This document shows, piece by piece, positions 1 through 20,820 of a stretch of 45,657 nucleotides of DNA. A program made the translations under genes and the position numbers. The notes beneath the pieces were generated by a model. The model did not search any database. It was not told the origin of the DNA and saw only the letters and a list, made by a program, of their open reading frames with translations. Source of the DNA: Saccoglossus kowalevskii (taxonomy: Eukaryota > Hemichordata > Enteropneusta > Harrimaniidae); NCBI RefSeq assembly GCF_000003605.2, contig NW_003124893.1:151341-196997 (forward strand). Direction: 5' to 3'. Position 1 is the first letter of the stretch. Every line of letters starts with the position of its first letter.

Positions 1-250
1 GCCATGAATACACTTGATAACTGCTTGCAGACTTCCAGTGGTCATTGTTTATGTCTGGACTTTTGAAACAATAGCAAAATAAAGGGTTGGGCAACTACTC
101 TTTTGTTTAGGCTTGGGAAGAACAATGCAAGCTTTTTACAAATAATTTCAGCTGGATGTACGTTGGTGGGCGGGTGTTGAGAGTTCCTAGGCGGCCGTAA
201 AACTTGGTGGGCGGGCCGCCCGCCTAAAACCCCTTGTGGAGAACACTGGA

Positions 251-352
251 GGTTATTACAAGGATACCTCAAAGTATGCACAAGTATGCAGCGGAGGTCG
301 ATGTGATGGAGTACTGTCTGAGTGCATACTTTGAGGTATCCTCGTAATAACC
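251..352. repeat. Inverted repeat with 30-bp arms
   Basis: Arms 251-280 and 323-352 are reverse complements with one mismatch (they begin GGTTATTACAAGGATACC and end in GAGGTATCCTCGTAATAACC). The loop is 42 bp. The same 30-bp arm recurs at 23704-23733, so it belongs to a dispersed family and is not a chance palindrome. No coding capacity is seen. It may be the folded or rearranged end of a small DNA transposon. Confidence 0.75.
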
Positions 353-577
353 TTATTATTATACCGGTACATTTTTTCCTTCCAAGAATACATCATGGGA
401 ATGCCGAAATCCAAAATGTTTAGAACTGAATCAGCGAACTTCTTTGTGTGGAATCCGGTCTACCCTGGTGGCAGCCATGTTTGTTTTTATTATTAAAGGA
501 CACTTACGTGCGTAATCAAACCATATTAGAAATTCGCATTTCCTTATATGGTGGGATGAAAATACCCGTAAAATACC

Positions 578-630
578 GCAAAATTACGACACACTGTAAC
601 TTATGGCATTACGGTGACAGATAATAAATA
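578..630 (+). repeat. Dispersed repeat fragment, second half
   Basis: This 53-bp segment (starts GCAAAATTACGACACACTG, contains TTACGGTGACAGAT) closely matches 23770-23820. In the copy at 23704-23820 it lies only 36 bp after the arm described at 251-280. Here it is about 300 bp away, so this copy is interrupted or rearranged. Confidence 0.65.
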
Positions 631-820
631 CATGTAACGCATCATATACTTGTAAAGTAGTATCAGGATTTTTCGACTATTATTTTTTTCCTATCAGAAT
701 CATGTTTCCCATGATTTTGTTCCACAATTGTTTTTTTCTCTGGGATTTTATCTTCTGGAACACAGAGTCAATTTAAATAACAATGTAGAATAACATTACT
801 AGAAAAATAAGTCTGACGGA

Positions 821-917
821 TGACCCACATTAAAGGTCACACAATCTGGCACTTTGCATGACCCCATTAAAGGTCACACATCCTGGCACTTTGCATGACC
901 CCATTAAAGGTCACACA
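821..917. repeat. Tandem 37-38 bp repeat, 2.6 copies, with everted AGGTCA half-sites
   Basis: Units start at 821, 859 and 896. Each has TGACCC, a spacer of 6-7 bp, then AGGTCA (834-839, 871-876, 908-913), an everted arrangement of nuclear-receptor half-sites. The repeat and motifs are visible. Any receptor binding is inference. Confidence 0.7.
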
Positions 918-1077
918 AAGTATTTTTATTATAGGAATAATTTACGAACTACTGGCATATTTTGAAAAAATAATTTTTATTGATAGTGAGTGAGATTGTC
1001 TGCCTAGAAAGTACCTGGGTGTGAGAGTTTAGAGAGTGCTGTGTATGGATGATGTGGTGAATTTGCAAAGGACATAC

Positions 1078-11918
<10,841 letters not shown>

Positions 11919-12533
11919 CTTGTAAATGATTTTCAAAGAACAGCTCAAATCTTGGCAGTGAGTGCGGCTCGTCTATATAGCACCCCAGGGTTCTGAAACA
12001 ATGACGCCGCGGCGGGGCGTAACACGGATGCTAAAAGTCAGTCGATCAGTGGAACTCGATGACAGATCAAAACGCAAACAAAATACACGATAAGCGGAAG
12101 AATTTCTCTCTCTTTTCAATGAAAAACATACACTGTTATGTCCCACTGCGAAAAGCAGAAGTAAATGTAGTGTTCAAAATCTTGTTTCTGGCGTTCGGGT
12201 AGCGGTCTATGGGATAAGAATTGCAATTTCCTTTTTCCTGATCCAGCACAAGCCTCTCATCATACCACTAACATCCGCCATGTCCGGATCAGCTGGGATT
12301 AGAACACCGCCTAGGCTAGTCAAAATAAACAAATGCCGTGTCGTGCCACATTATTCGGGATACTGCTTAAAACTATGAATAATTTATCGTTGGTCGCTAT
12401 AAACAAAGTTTAATTTGGAAATATAACTATTTAATACAGAACTATTTATCTTAGTTTCTCAGACCTAAAGTAATTATACTAATGTCGACGTATTTTCAAA
12501 TCGCCTAGAGGGTCAAATTTCGAAGTCAACATC
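11919..12533. promoter_or_regulatory. Divergent promoter region between BTAF1 and NOL12
   Basis: Only 615 bp separate the two start codons. Visible elements: the palindromic TATA-like CTATATAG at 11973-11980, about 55 bp upstream of the BTAF1 ATG; a GC-box-like GGCGGGGCG at 12011-12019; CCGGAT at about 12286. The BTAF1 start lies inside AAGATGGCG, a YY1-like motif, and NOL12 starts in CATCATGGCCGC. Transcription starts cannot be read from sequence, so element roles are inferred. Confidence 0.6.
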
Positions 12534-15500
12534 ATGGCCGCGGCTTCTCATGAGTTTCGACAGAAGCATCCAAAAAACCGGAAGAATAAGTTTAAGTTGG
12601 TCTTTGATGAAGAAAACAGAGCGTAAGTATGATTTTTTAAAGATGTCGATTGAAAATGTGTGTTCTAACTTTCAAAACTGAAAGACGGCGTGATGAGACC
12701 AGGGTCAAACACACTTCATTCATTTTTTTGTTTTAGCCACAGTCCCTCTATCCCCGGTCTAGAAACGGTCATTGTATTAGGTGTGAATTGGTCTTCTTCC
12801 CTGGCAAAGGCGCATTGCGGGTGTGGGCAAAGCATTGTCACGTGATCAGTACGTGATTTGACATCGTCGGTGTTATGTATTTTTTTAACAACTTAGTTGT
12901 TTATTCCAGAATTCGTACTTTTTCACATAATTTTTTAATCAGGATATCTGTATAAGGTCATATTTTAACCGGCGAGTAGTTCTTTAATTAATTCATCTAT
13001 GTTACCAGCAGCGACACATTTTCGCAACAAATTTTCATACCTTTACCCAGATATTTGTCGTTTTTGATTTTGGGGTGATTGAAATTCAATTTTATTTACC
13101 ATACTTCTCGGCGCGAAACCAATATTTGTCTTCAAATTTGACATTTTATGATCAAAACATATCATTAAAAATTGGTGGGCTGATTTGTTATTTGTCACAC
13201 CGCATTTTATTAATGTTAAATTGAGTGACTTTTATGGATGCTTTTTAGATCGTAAATGCAAATGGCGACGTTTTGAAATGACAATGTACTCAATTCTGTG
13301 CTAAAAAAATCATTTATATACANNNNNNNNNNNNNNNNNNNNNNNNNNNNNNNNNNNNNNNNNNNNNNNNNNNNNNNNNNNNNNNNNNNNNNNNNNNNNN
13401 NNNNNNNNNNNNNNNNNNNNNNNNNNNNNNNNNNNNNNNNNNNNNNNNNNNNNNNNNNNNNNNNNNNNNNNNNNNNNNNNNNNNNNNNNNNNNNNNNNNN
13501 NNNNNNNNNNNNNNNNNNNNNNNNNNNNNNNNNNNNNNNNNNNNNNNNNNNNNNNNNNNNNNNNNNNNNNNNNNNNNNNNNNNNNNNNNNNNNNNNNNNN
13601 NNNNNNNNNNNNNNNNNNNNNNNNNNNNNNNNTTTCGATCTACTACATTAACATGAACGACGCCATTTTGACAAGATTTGTTTAGCGATGTCAGCATGTT
13701 GGCACGCGAAGTTTTTTCCCTATTAAAACGAGAAAATGAACATAATTCTCGATATTAATCTTTGAATTGCAGGAACTGGATGTTTATGAGTTGGTAGGCT
13801 GGTTGTGATGCGTATCAGGGTTCAAAAAACCCAAATTTCATAGTGATAATTTTGTTTACATGTTTGTTTACATTGTGGTTGCCCGAATTCGAAGTCAAAG
13901 TGAAGTCAGACAATGAGGTATCGCTTTGCATGACGGTAAATTTTGAAGGTATTGTAATCTGTCTGACTTCCTGACTCCCTCCGCCCGCGTGTGAACGGTT
14001 TGTTTACCCTCACTGCGGTTCGAGACAAAAGAACGCTAGTCGTTTCCAGACCGAAGATAGAGGGACTGTGTTTTAGCCATACAGAAATGGAAGGTTGTGA
14101 TCAATAAAGTTAATAATGTGTGCATTATTACATTCAAGGCTTTTAATAAGGTGATGTGTTAACACATTTCAGCACTATATAATTTATTTAAATCAACCAA
14201 AGCAAACATTTTTACGTCAAAATGTGTGGTAAAATTATAACACAAAGACAATCCATCATATAAGGTTGAAAATCATGTCACTAGGTGGCGCTATAATCAG
14301 TGGTTGGGTACATTTACCAGAGGCTTTCAGCACTCGGAAATAGGTTCATTATAGGCCGTCATCCTTGTTTAGGTTTTGTATGCTTTTGCATGCTGTTTGG
14401 CACAAATGTAAATAAATTACCTCACACGGCACATATTCTTACCGTGCAGTGGTGGGAAAATAACCCAATCCACTATTCGTATTACAGTGGTAAAAATAAC
14501 AGAACTGAATTCACAATTCAAAATATTATAGCAAGCACAGGTAGTGCATGTGTGTATATATAGAGTTTGAAATCGTTGCACTTCCAGTCAATGGTCAGTG
14601 CCTTTTTGTTTGTTGCAGGGCAGCTCATTATGATAAAGCATCTTCAAAATGTTGTTCAAGATAAGGCAATCAAATTCTGGCAACGTACTGATAGTTCAAT
14701 TTTGAATAGTGTTTCAGCTAGGTCATTTTGATCAGCAGCAACACATGAATCGTGTGTGGTACGATATTAAATTCCACTTGAACTTGCGTGTGAACTAATA
14801 ACTAAACTTACACAGTGTGCACACATCATTGTTCTACGATTCTGTCAGTTCTAAACTACTCGGCTACACTTTTTTGCTAGGCATTACTTGCTACATATTA
14901 TATAATATGATTGTTGGTTGCCATGCACGTGTGCATCACATTTAATGACAATTTCGGAATAAAAATAAAAATTGCGGTTTATGCATGTGAATTTAAGAAT
15001 TGGCCAATTTTTTTTTTACCTGAAAGACTTTATGCACACTTATTTTTAGACAGCTGTAAATGTTTTTGTTTATTTTAAAAGATGGATCACCATTCGACCA
15101 ATCACAATGTATTACTGTATGAATATTGGTGATATAGAATTGTTAATAATCACTCTGACCTTTGACTTGGCAATTTCATTGCTGCTAGAAAAATTATACA
15201 ATAAACACAAAACACTGCACAGACTGTAACGATGATACAACATGTAATTCTTGTCAAAACTGTATTAACATCTCTCATAAAATCGCACATAAATCATAAA
15301 TTGCATTTATTTTATGCTAGATTATTAAAATATGGCTTAGTTTGACTATAAGCACATCTGCTGTACTGTAAACTGTTTAATTTTCAATGCTAGAAATTAT
15401 TGCAATATCAAGATTTTAATGCTACAAAATTTCCTAATTTTGACTGACTCGTGAAATTTGTGAAAATTTATCTCTTGTCAAATTAAAATGTAATATGGTA

Positions 15501-17759
15501 CTCAAATGATAGTTCTGCAAATAATTAATTGGAAGTATTTTGAATAAACTTCAATCAAACATGATTGTGTGCAAGACTAATAGGCGTGAATCTTTTGATT
15601 TGAATGTAACATGTCTTTCAAACCAAACCAAACACACCTTAAAAACAATTGTACTTTAGCTCAGAAAAAGACAATAATAAAACATTTTTTGTTTTATTTT
15701 GGCAGTGAATTTCTCTCTGGATTTCACAAACGTAAGGAAGAAAGAAGGAAGAAAGCTCGAGATGATGCAGAAAGAAAATTGAAAGAGGCCAAAAGGAAAG
15801 AAAGAGAAGAAAGGAGGAAAATACTCAAACAGAAATTGCATCGATATCAGAATTCTGCGTCTTTTCATGGTAAGTGAGTATTGGTTATGATTGAGTCTGA
15901 AAATTGTCCACAAGAGATTAATGAGGGCATAACTTATAGTGATTAGATTCAATATAATTGAATGCGTTAAGCTATTTAGTTTTATACTGCGTTACAGTGC
16001 GCCCTCTAACAGAACTGATCTTGAAATGATCTAGAGTCAAAATAGACTCCCATTAATCAAAAACTGAGTCAGATATTTGACTGTTTTGGAAAGTGTCAAT
16101 CAAGATTTTATGTTGTTGTTTGTGAATTCTGATGGTGCAAAATGTTGTGGCTTCTGATTTCTTTTGCTTTTAAAAAAATAACTGTTTGATTTTCTGTTGC
16201 ATCATTGACGTGACAAAGAATGGGTATACAGGTAACTAGTTGCATCATAAAATAATCTCTGGGTTATTGTCAAATCATATCAGACTTAGAGGGCACCCTG
16301 GTTTAAAATATGTTACCAGTATCAATTCTTGAATTTGTGTTTTTTTTTTCATTTTTTTTTCATAATTCCATCAGCACTTGATGGTTTACTGAATCCTGAA
16401 CCCACTATGTATGACCACCCAGAGCACACAGTTACCGTGACAACTATCACAGATGTGAATCTGGATGAAAATTTCATAGGTTCAAATGAGGTAAGACAAG
16501 AAGTTGTCATGGTGATGCTTAGAGTTTTTTTTGCCTATAATCATAATGTGTTGGGTTAGTAGTCTATCAGAAAGAGAGCACAACTCAAACGAATTTTAAA
16601 ATCAAAATTTAACAATAAAATCATTACTGCAATTTAATATGCACATGCAATTTTTTTTATGTACAAAAAGTTAGCTTCAAATTCAGATCCCAAACTGATT
16701 GAAATCTGATGTTGGTATAGGCTCAAAGTTTTTAGGTTTTACTCATCCTAAATAAAAAAATTTATATAAAAATTGGGCCTGTACCTGCAGTGGCTTTTAA
16801 TCAGATTGATTCAGATCCCAGCCCCAAATGCAATTTACTGTCCCAGATTCTAGTCTCAAATTCCATCTTTAGATTCCAGTCAGATGCAGAATTGCTTTAT
16901 GGGAAATGCGAGTAACATCGCTCTCTGAATTCGCTGCTGCAAACTCAATTCCAGTCTCAAATGCAGATTCTGCCTTCATATTCCAAATTCTAACTCGTAT
17001 CCAGATCCAGATAGGAGCTTGCCCTCAGATTCTGATCCAGATCACATTTCCCGGCCTCAGATTCAGGTCATGTCTTCATTGTAACAATTGTATTACACTA
17101 AAAGTAGCTTTCAATCTTTTTCTAGCAACTTTAACTGTTAAATTATGTTGTTAAATTGCGATGATACATGAATAGCCACCTCAACCATACCGACTTAATT
17201 ACTCTTGACACCTTACTACTGTGTTAGGTTGATTATGTGAAAGATGAAGAGAAAAATGGAGATGAAGCAGAAACCACAGAAGACAAACACAAAAAGTGAG
17301 TTATAATTTTTGTATCTAGCGACAACTCTAGAAATTGACTAGTTCATTAACTAAACTCGTCTACAAAAAAAGTCATCCATTGTTATCCAAAAAACAAAGG
17401 TTACTGATTGGTTTCATTCATCTGTCGTTGAATTTTATTAATTTCATGAGTGGCAAATTTTTGTTTATTTCACAAGTCAGGACAAATCTTAAAATTTTGT
17501 AGCAGTGAGGTCCTTAAATATATAATATGGGACCTGTAGAAATGTACAGTGTAAAATGCATTTATTTTTGAATTTGAATGCATGCTACGTGATGAACATT
17601 CTTTTTACATGAAGTCTCTTTACACGCAGATCAAAATTAACACAGATGAGCAAGAAGAAGAAGCGCATTAGATTTATGCAGTTGAAAAAGATTAACAAAA
17701 ATAAATCCAAGAAAAAAGGACAGGCTGGACGGGAAAGAAAGAAAAAAAAGAAAAAGTGA
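12534..17759 (+). CDS. NOL12 (Nop25/Rrp17 family nucleolar protein), complete
   Basis: NOL12 is a nucleolar RNA-binding protein and putative 5'-3' exonuclease used in pre-rRNA processing. Exons: 12534-12622, 15706-15869, 16375-16490, 17228-17295, 17630-17759 (TGA). Together they give 567 nt, 188 aa; human NOL12 is about 213. Landmarks: FKLVFDEENRAEFLSGFHKR (residues about 20-39), a charged Lys/Arg/Glu helix (about 38-75) expected to be coiled, YDHPEHTVTVTTITD (97-111), the most diagnostic motif, and a Lys/Arg-rich tail from about 145 to the end that serves as a nucleolar signal. All junctions are GT-AG and phase-consistent. ATG 12534 is chosen because it precedes the basic N-terminus in an open frame; no upstream alternative is needed. 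Intron 1 (3.1 kb) holds the assembly gap and a transposon. Confidence 0.93.
12739..14069. mobile_element. DNA transposon with 29-bp inverted ends and 9-bp target duplication
   Basis: Left end 12739-12767 and right end 14041-14069 are inverted copies matching at 26 of 29 positions (outermost bases ACAGTCCCTCTATC). The flanks are identical 9-bp direct repeats GTTTTAGCC (12730-12738 and 14070-14078). The element is 1,331 bp including 310 N. No transposase frame is visible, so it is likely non-autonomous. A 9-bp duplication would suit a Mutator-type element, but the superfamily is uncertain. It sits in NOL12 intron 1, about 115 bp after the donor. Confidence 0.75.
13323..13632. other. Assembly gap, 310 N
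   Basis: A run of N inside the transposon in NOL12 intron 1. Its true length is unknown. Translated frames across it are meaningless. Confidence 1.
14079..15705 (+). other. Rest of NOL12 intron 1, nothing recognised
   Basis: AT-rich sequence between the transposon and exon 2. There are no frames, repeats or RNA genes that I can support. Confidence 0.6.
15870..17629 (+). other. NOL12 introns 2-4
   Basis: Introns 15870-16374, 16491-17227 and 17296-17629 have GT-AG ends. Intron 3 contains a degenerate low-complexity stretch (about 16795-17065) built of CAGATTC- and TCCAGAT-like words. It opens a meaningless 82-codon frame. Confidence 0.75.
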
Positions 17760-17774
17760 ATTTATGAAGATATC

Positions 17775-17780
17775 AATAAA
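17775..17780 (+). terminator. NOL12 polyadenylation signal AATAAA
   Basis: AATAAA starts 16 bases after the NOL12 stop codon, implying a very short 3' UTR if used. No other AATAAA lies between it and the stop. Confidence 0.6.
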
Positions 17781-18355
17781 ATATGTTTGTTTCAACAAAG
17801 TAAAAAGTTCATCTGTCTCTGGTTGCTATCATCAACTTTCTTGGAACACATACTAATAATGTAGTTCATGAATAACACAACATAATACAATTTGGTAAGA
17901 TGCACCGTTTACATGTGGCCATACTTTCCCTTTCCAGGAATACTGCCCTCTGTGGTAAGGTGATTGTTACTATACCGCCCTCTGTGGTGATACATGTATG
18001 TATTGTACAAATGAACTAAACTATTAAATCTGATGTAGGTTATGTTTAATTGGCAGTAATCGTTAATTTTTTTTTAGTGACTTGGAGACTACACTGTAGA
18101 ACTATTAATTCTGCTATTTGTTGTCCAGTTGGATGAAATCTGTAAACATGGATTTGCAAATTATCCCCTGTGCATCTATCCCCAACTGCACATACATCAT
18201 TCAAGATTGTCGGCCATTTTAAAAATGTCATTCTGTAACTGTATCTCAGTCATGACTAAATAAAAATGGCTGACTGGAGACTTACTTCAACAACTGTTCA
18301 TGCATTTCACTTTGTTTAACAGATCAGATCGAAATAGCTGATAGGTGGCCATTTT

Positions 18356-18975
18356 TAGTCCCCGTTCGGATGCAGTCCGAAAACGGGGACTTATGTTTTG
18401 ACCTCAGTGCGTCTGTCCGTGCAATCGGACCTGTATCTTAGAAATGCCTGGACCAATCACAATCAAATTTCACACATACATACATGATTATACATATGCA
18501 CATGAATTTGATTCAAGATGGTCGAATGGTGGCCATTTTTGTTCTAACAATCATCAAAATCAAGCATTTCTTGGCTGTTTACAGATGGATGTTGCTCAAA
18601 CTTGGTACATACATTAGACATTACGGGTTCCTGATGCACGTTATTTTATTTTTTAGATCAGATTCAGAGTGGCTGACTAGTGGCCATTTTGTTTTAATGA
18701 ATGGGATTCTAGAGCCATATCTCTGACATGCTTTGACTGACTATGTTCAAATTTTATATATTCATTATACATGTACATGGCCGATTTGTTTTTAATTAAT
18801 GCTGTTCCAGAGCAATATCTCTCAATACTCGTTTGACGATCAGATACAAATGTCAATCATTTTAATGTTAAACAATAATAATATTCCTGACATGGTTATA
18901 TTCCAGCTATATTACAATAAACAAAACTATATTTTTCAAATTTGATAACTAACGGGACTGTGCCATGCATGGCTT
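18356..18975 (+). repeat. Hairpin-headed repeat with internal subrepeats, copy 1
   Basis: It begins with AGTCCCCGTTCGGATGCAGT, which folds back on TCCGAAAACGGGGACT (18357-18391). Then come subunits of the type 'GACCTCAGTGCG...CCTGGACCAATCACA' and interrupted palindromes such as CAAGATGGTCGAATGGTGGC (from 18514). The end is near ACGGGACTGTGCCATG (about 18955). Related copies are at 41450-41882 and 41893-42645. Confidence 0.65.
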
Positions 18976-20315
18976 GTATATTTTAAAATTGGTGGTTTGG
19001 TGATAATTCAGCCACTTTATTCAATCACTGACAAATGAACATCGAATTAACAAAAATATAGGTTCTATAAATATTTTTCTTTATTTTGATAAACAACTTT
19101 ATACGGCAGTGTAATTTCACATTGTGCGAAAGAATGAAGTACTGATCGGTCAAGCTACTGGTACATACATAAAACCTGCAGGTAAAATTCTTCAGAAATT
19201 GAGAACAGGGCATAATTAAGAAATATTTGATTTTACATCATGTACGATCATAATACAAGAAAATGTGGACATAATGTGGACATCCACCGTGATGTGACCA
19301 CTGACTATCATATACCAGGTGACCATCATGGACGTCTTTTCATTCAATAATCTCCATACTATCCTTTAGAGATTCATCACATTAATTCACTAACATCATA
19401 GATTTCTATGAAAACTAATATAGAATTTAAGCATATTAATTCAGAGCCCCTATGCCCCTAACAATAAATATGTGCTCCAATGAATATCCATCTCCAGTAC
19501 CCAATCAATGCATGTATACCTTCTGTGCCCCAAACAATGAATATCTCCTGCATTACATAACAGCAGCAACTGAAAAGACTGAATCCTTTACAAGTTTAAG
19601 AACAAAAATGTCTTCCATACATTGGCAAGAAACAATTCTTGTCATAGAGGGCAGTCTTGCCAAGAATAATGGACATCAAAATTTTAAATAACATGATTTG
19701 ATAATTCTTACAACCTTGATTTGACATTCATCGTATCAGGTAAAAGTTGACACGAGTGGAACATTAAAAGCTGGAGGATGGTGAAAAACTATGCAAAATA
19801 TATTTTTTTCAATGATGAATTTGTAATGTGTGTAATATTTTTTCCACAAAAACGAACATGCAGAATTTATTTTTTCTGTTATTGAACGCTGAAAAATATC
19901 TTTTTCCTCTCCACTTTGTGTTAGTTTCTGCCATCACCTGGTGTTTCTAACAGTCCACCTCTTATCCGCGTACACACAATTGACAGAAGAATTTTCCAGT
20001 TTTGCCCTGTCACTGTTCTTTAATTTTTCAAATCAAAATGGCCTCCAGACCAGGACTTGATGAATTCCACCTTTCTCTCAATATCAAAAATTTGTAGTTC
20101 TTTCAAATCAGCGCACTAATAATATTGACCAATCATTTCCAGTATTTATTTCAAACTATGAAGTTCCACAATTAATACTGCAATCCTATTGGTTGAATCT
20201 CTCTGGTAAAATTTCTTGTGTTTTGAAAAAAAAAAAAGGGGAAAATGTGCCTGCCATTGAAGATGCATCACCTTGTAAACGTATGCACAGATCACATTTG
20301 CTTTATAATGGATCA

Positions 20316-20446
20316 TTTATTATAAATATTATTTTTACCATAGGAACACTCCTGTAACATTGTAATTTACTGCCTACTACCTGCCAGTCATACCTGGCAT
20401 ACTTACAACCTATCACCTGAGAGTCAGTCCAGCACCTCCCTTTATT
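20316..20446 (-). terminator. Candidate polyadenylation signals of the Amun-like gene
   Basis: TTTATT at 20441-20446 and 20316-20321 reads AATAAA on the minus strand, about 375 and 500 nt after the stop codon. Which one is used, if either, cannot be told. Confidence 0.3.
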
Positions 20447-20820
20447 GTCAGGATTCACTTAGGGATGTCACTGGCTATGGTTTTTTAAAAAAAAAACGAT
20501 TTTGGTCCTGAGATATTTAAAAAAAAAAAGTGTTGTGTTGGCATGCGAGTTTTTGTTCAGTTTCACAATAATTTGACAGAAGCCAGAAAAGAAATTGTGA
20601 CCAGCCCCCCTTTTGAACTGAGAAGCACGCTGATCAAAAAAATTTGTTTGTTTGGCCCAATAGAAGAAATACAAACTATCTAAGAGAACACATTATGCAT
20701 AGTATTTACATCGACCGCTATACAACTCCACTGCCTGATTGTAGACTGACAAATGGCAAGACTGTCAACACACATACTTGGATGAAGAGAAGTTTATAAA
20801 GAAAATACACGAATATAAAA

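Larger units (their letters stand above)
1..1077. other. Presumed BTAF1 intron 5, no exon seen
   Basis: This stretch follows the donor of BTAF1 exon 5 in the direction of transcription (minus strand), so it should be intron 5. I looked for the next conserved BTAF1 segment on the minus strand and did not find it. It holds the inverted repeat at 251-352, a related fragment at 578-630 and the tandem repeat at 821-917. The short open frames here look random. Confidence 0.5.
17781..20820. other. Convergent intergenic region, NOL12 / Amun-like gene
   Basis: Both neighbouring genes end here. It holds the hairpin-headed repeat 18356-18975 and candidate polyadenylation signals for the minus-strand gene. 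The region 18980-20310 is AT-rich with only short random frames. Confidence 0.7.

Noticed and set aside
821-917. CRISPR-like direct repeats
   Set aside because: Units are contiguous with no unique spacers, and the window is plainly animal DNA; it is a minisatellite.
13298-13697. Frames spanning the N run on both strands
   Set aside because: They are open only because N cannot be read as stop.
14010-14035. tRNA-like GGTTCGAGAC word
   Set aside because: No matching box A or acceptor and anticodon stems could be found around it; it also lies inside the transposon.
14300-14563. 87-codon plus-strand frame
   Set aside because: No family resemblance and AT-rich random composition; it sits within NOL12 intron 1.
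15656-15952. 98-codon minus-strand frame rich in Phe and Ser
   Set aside because: Antisense shadow of NOL12 exon 2.
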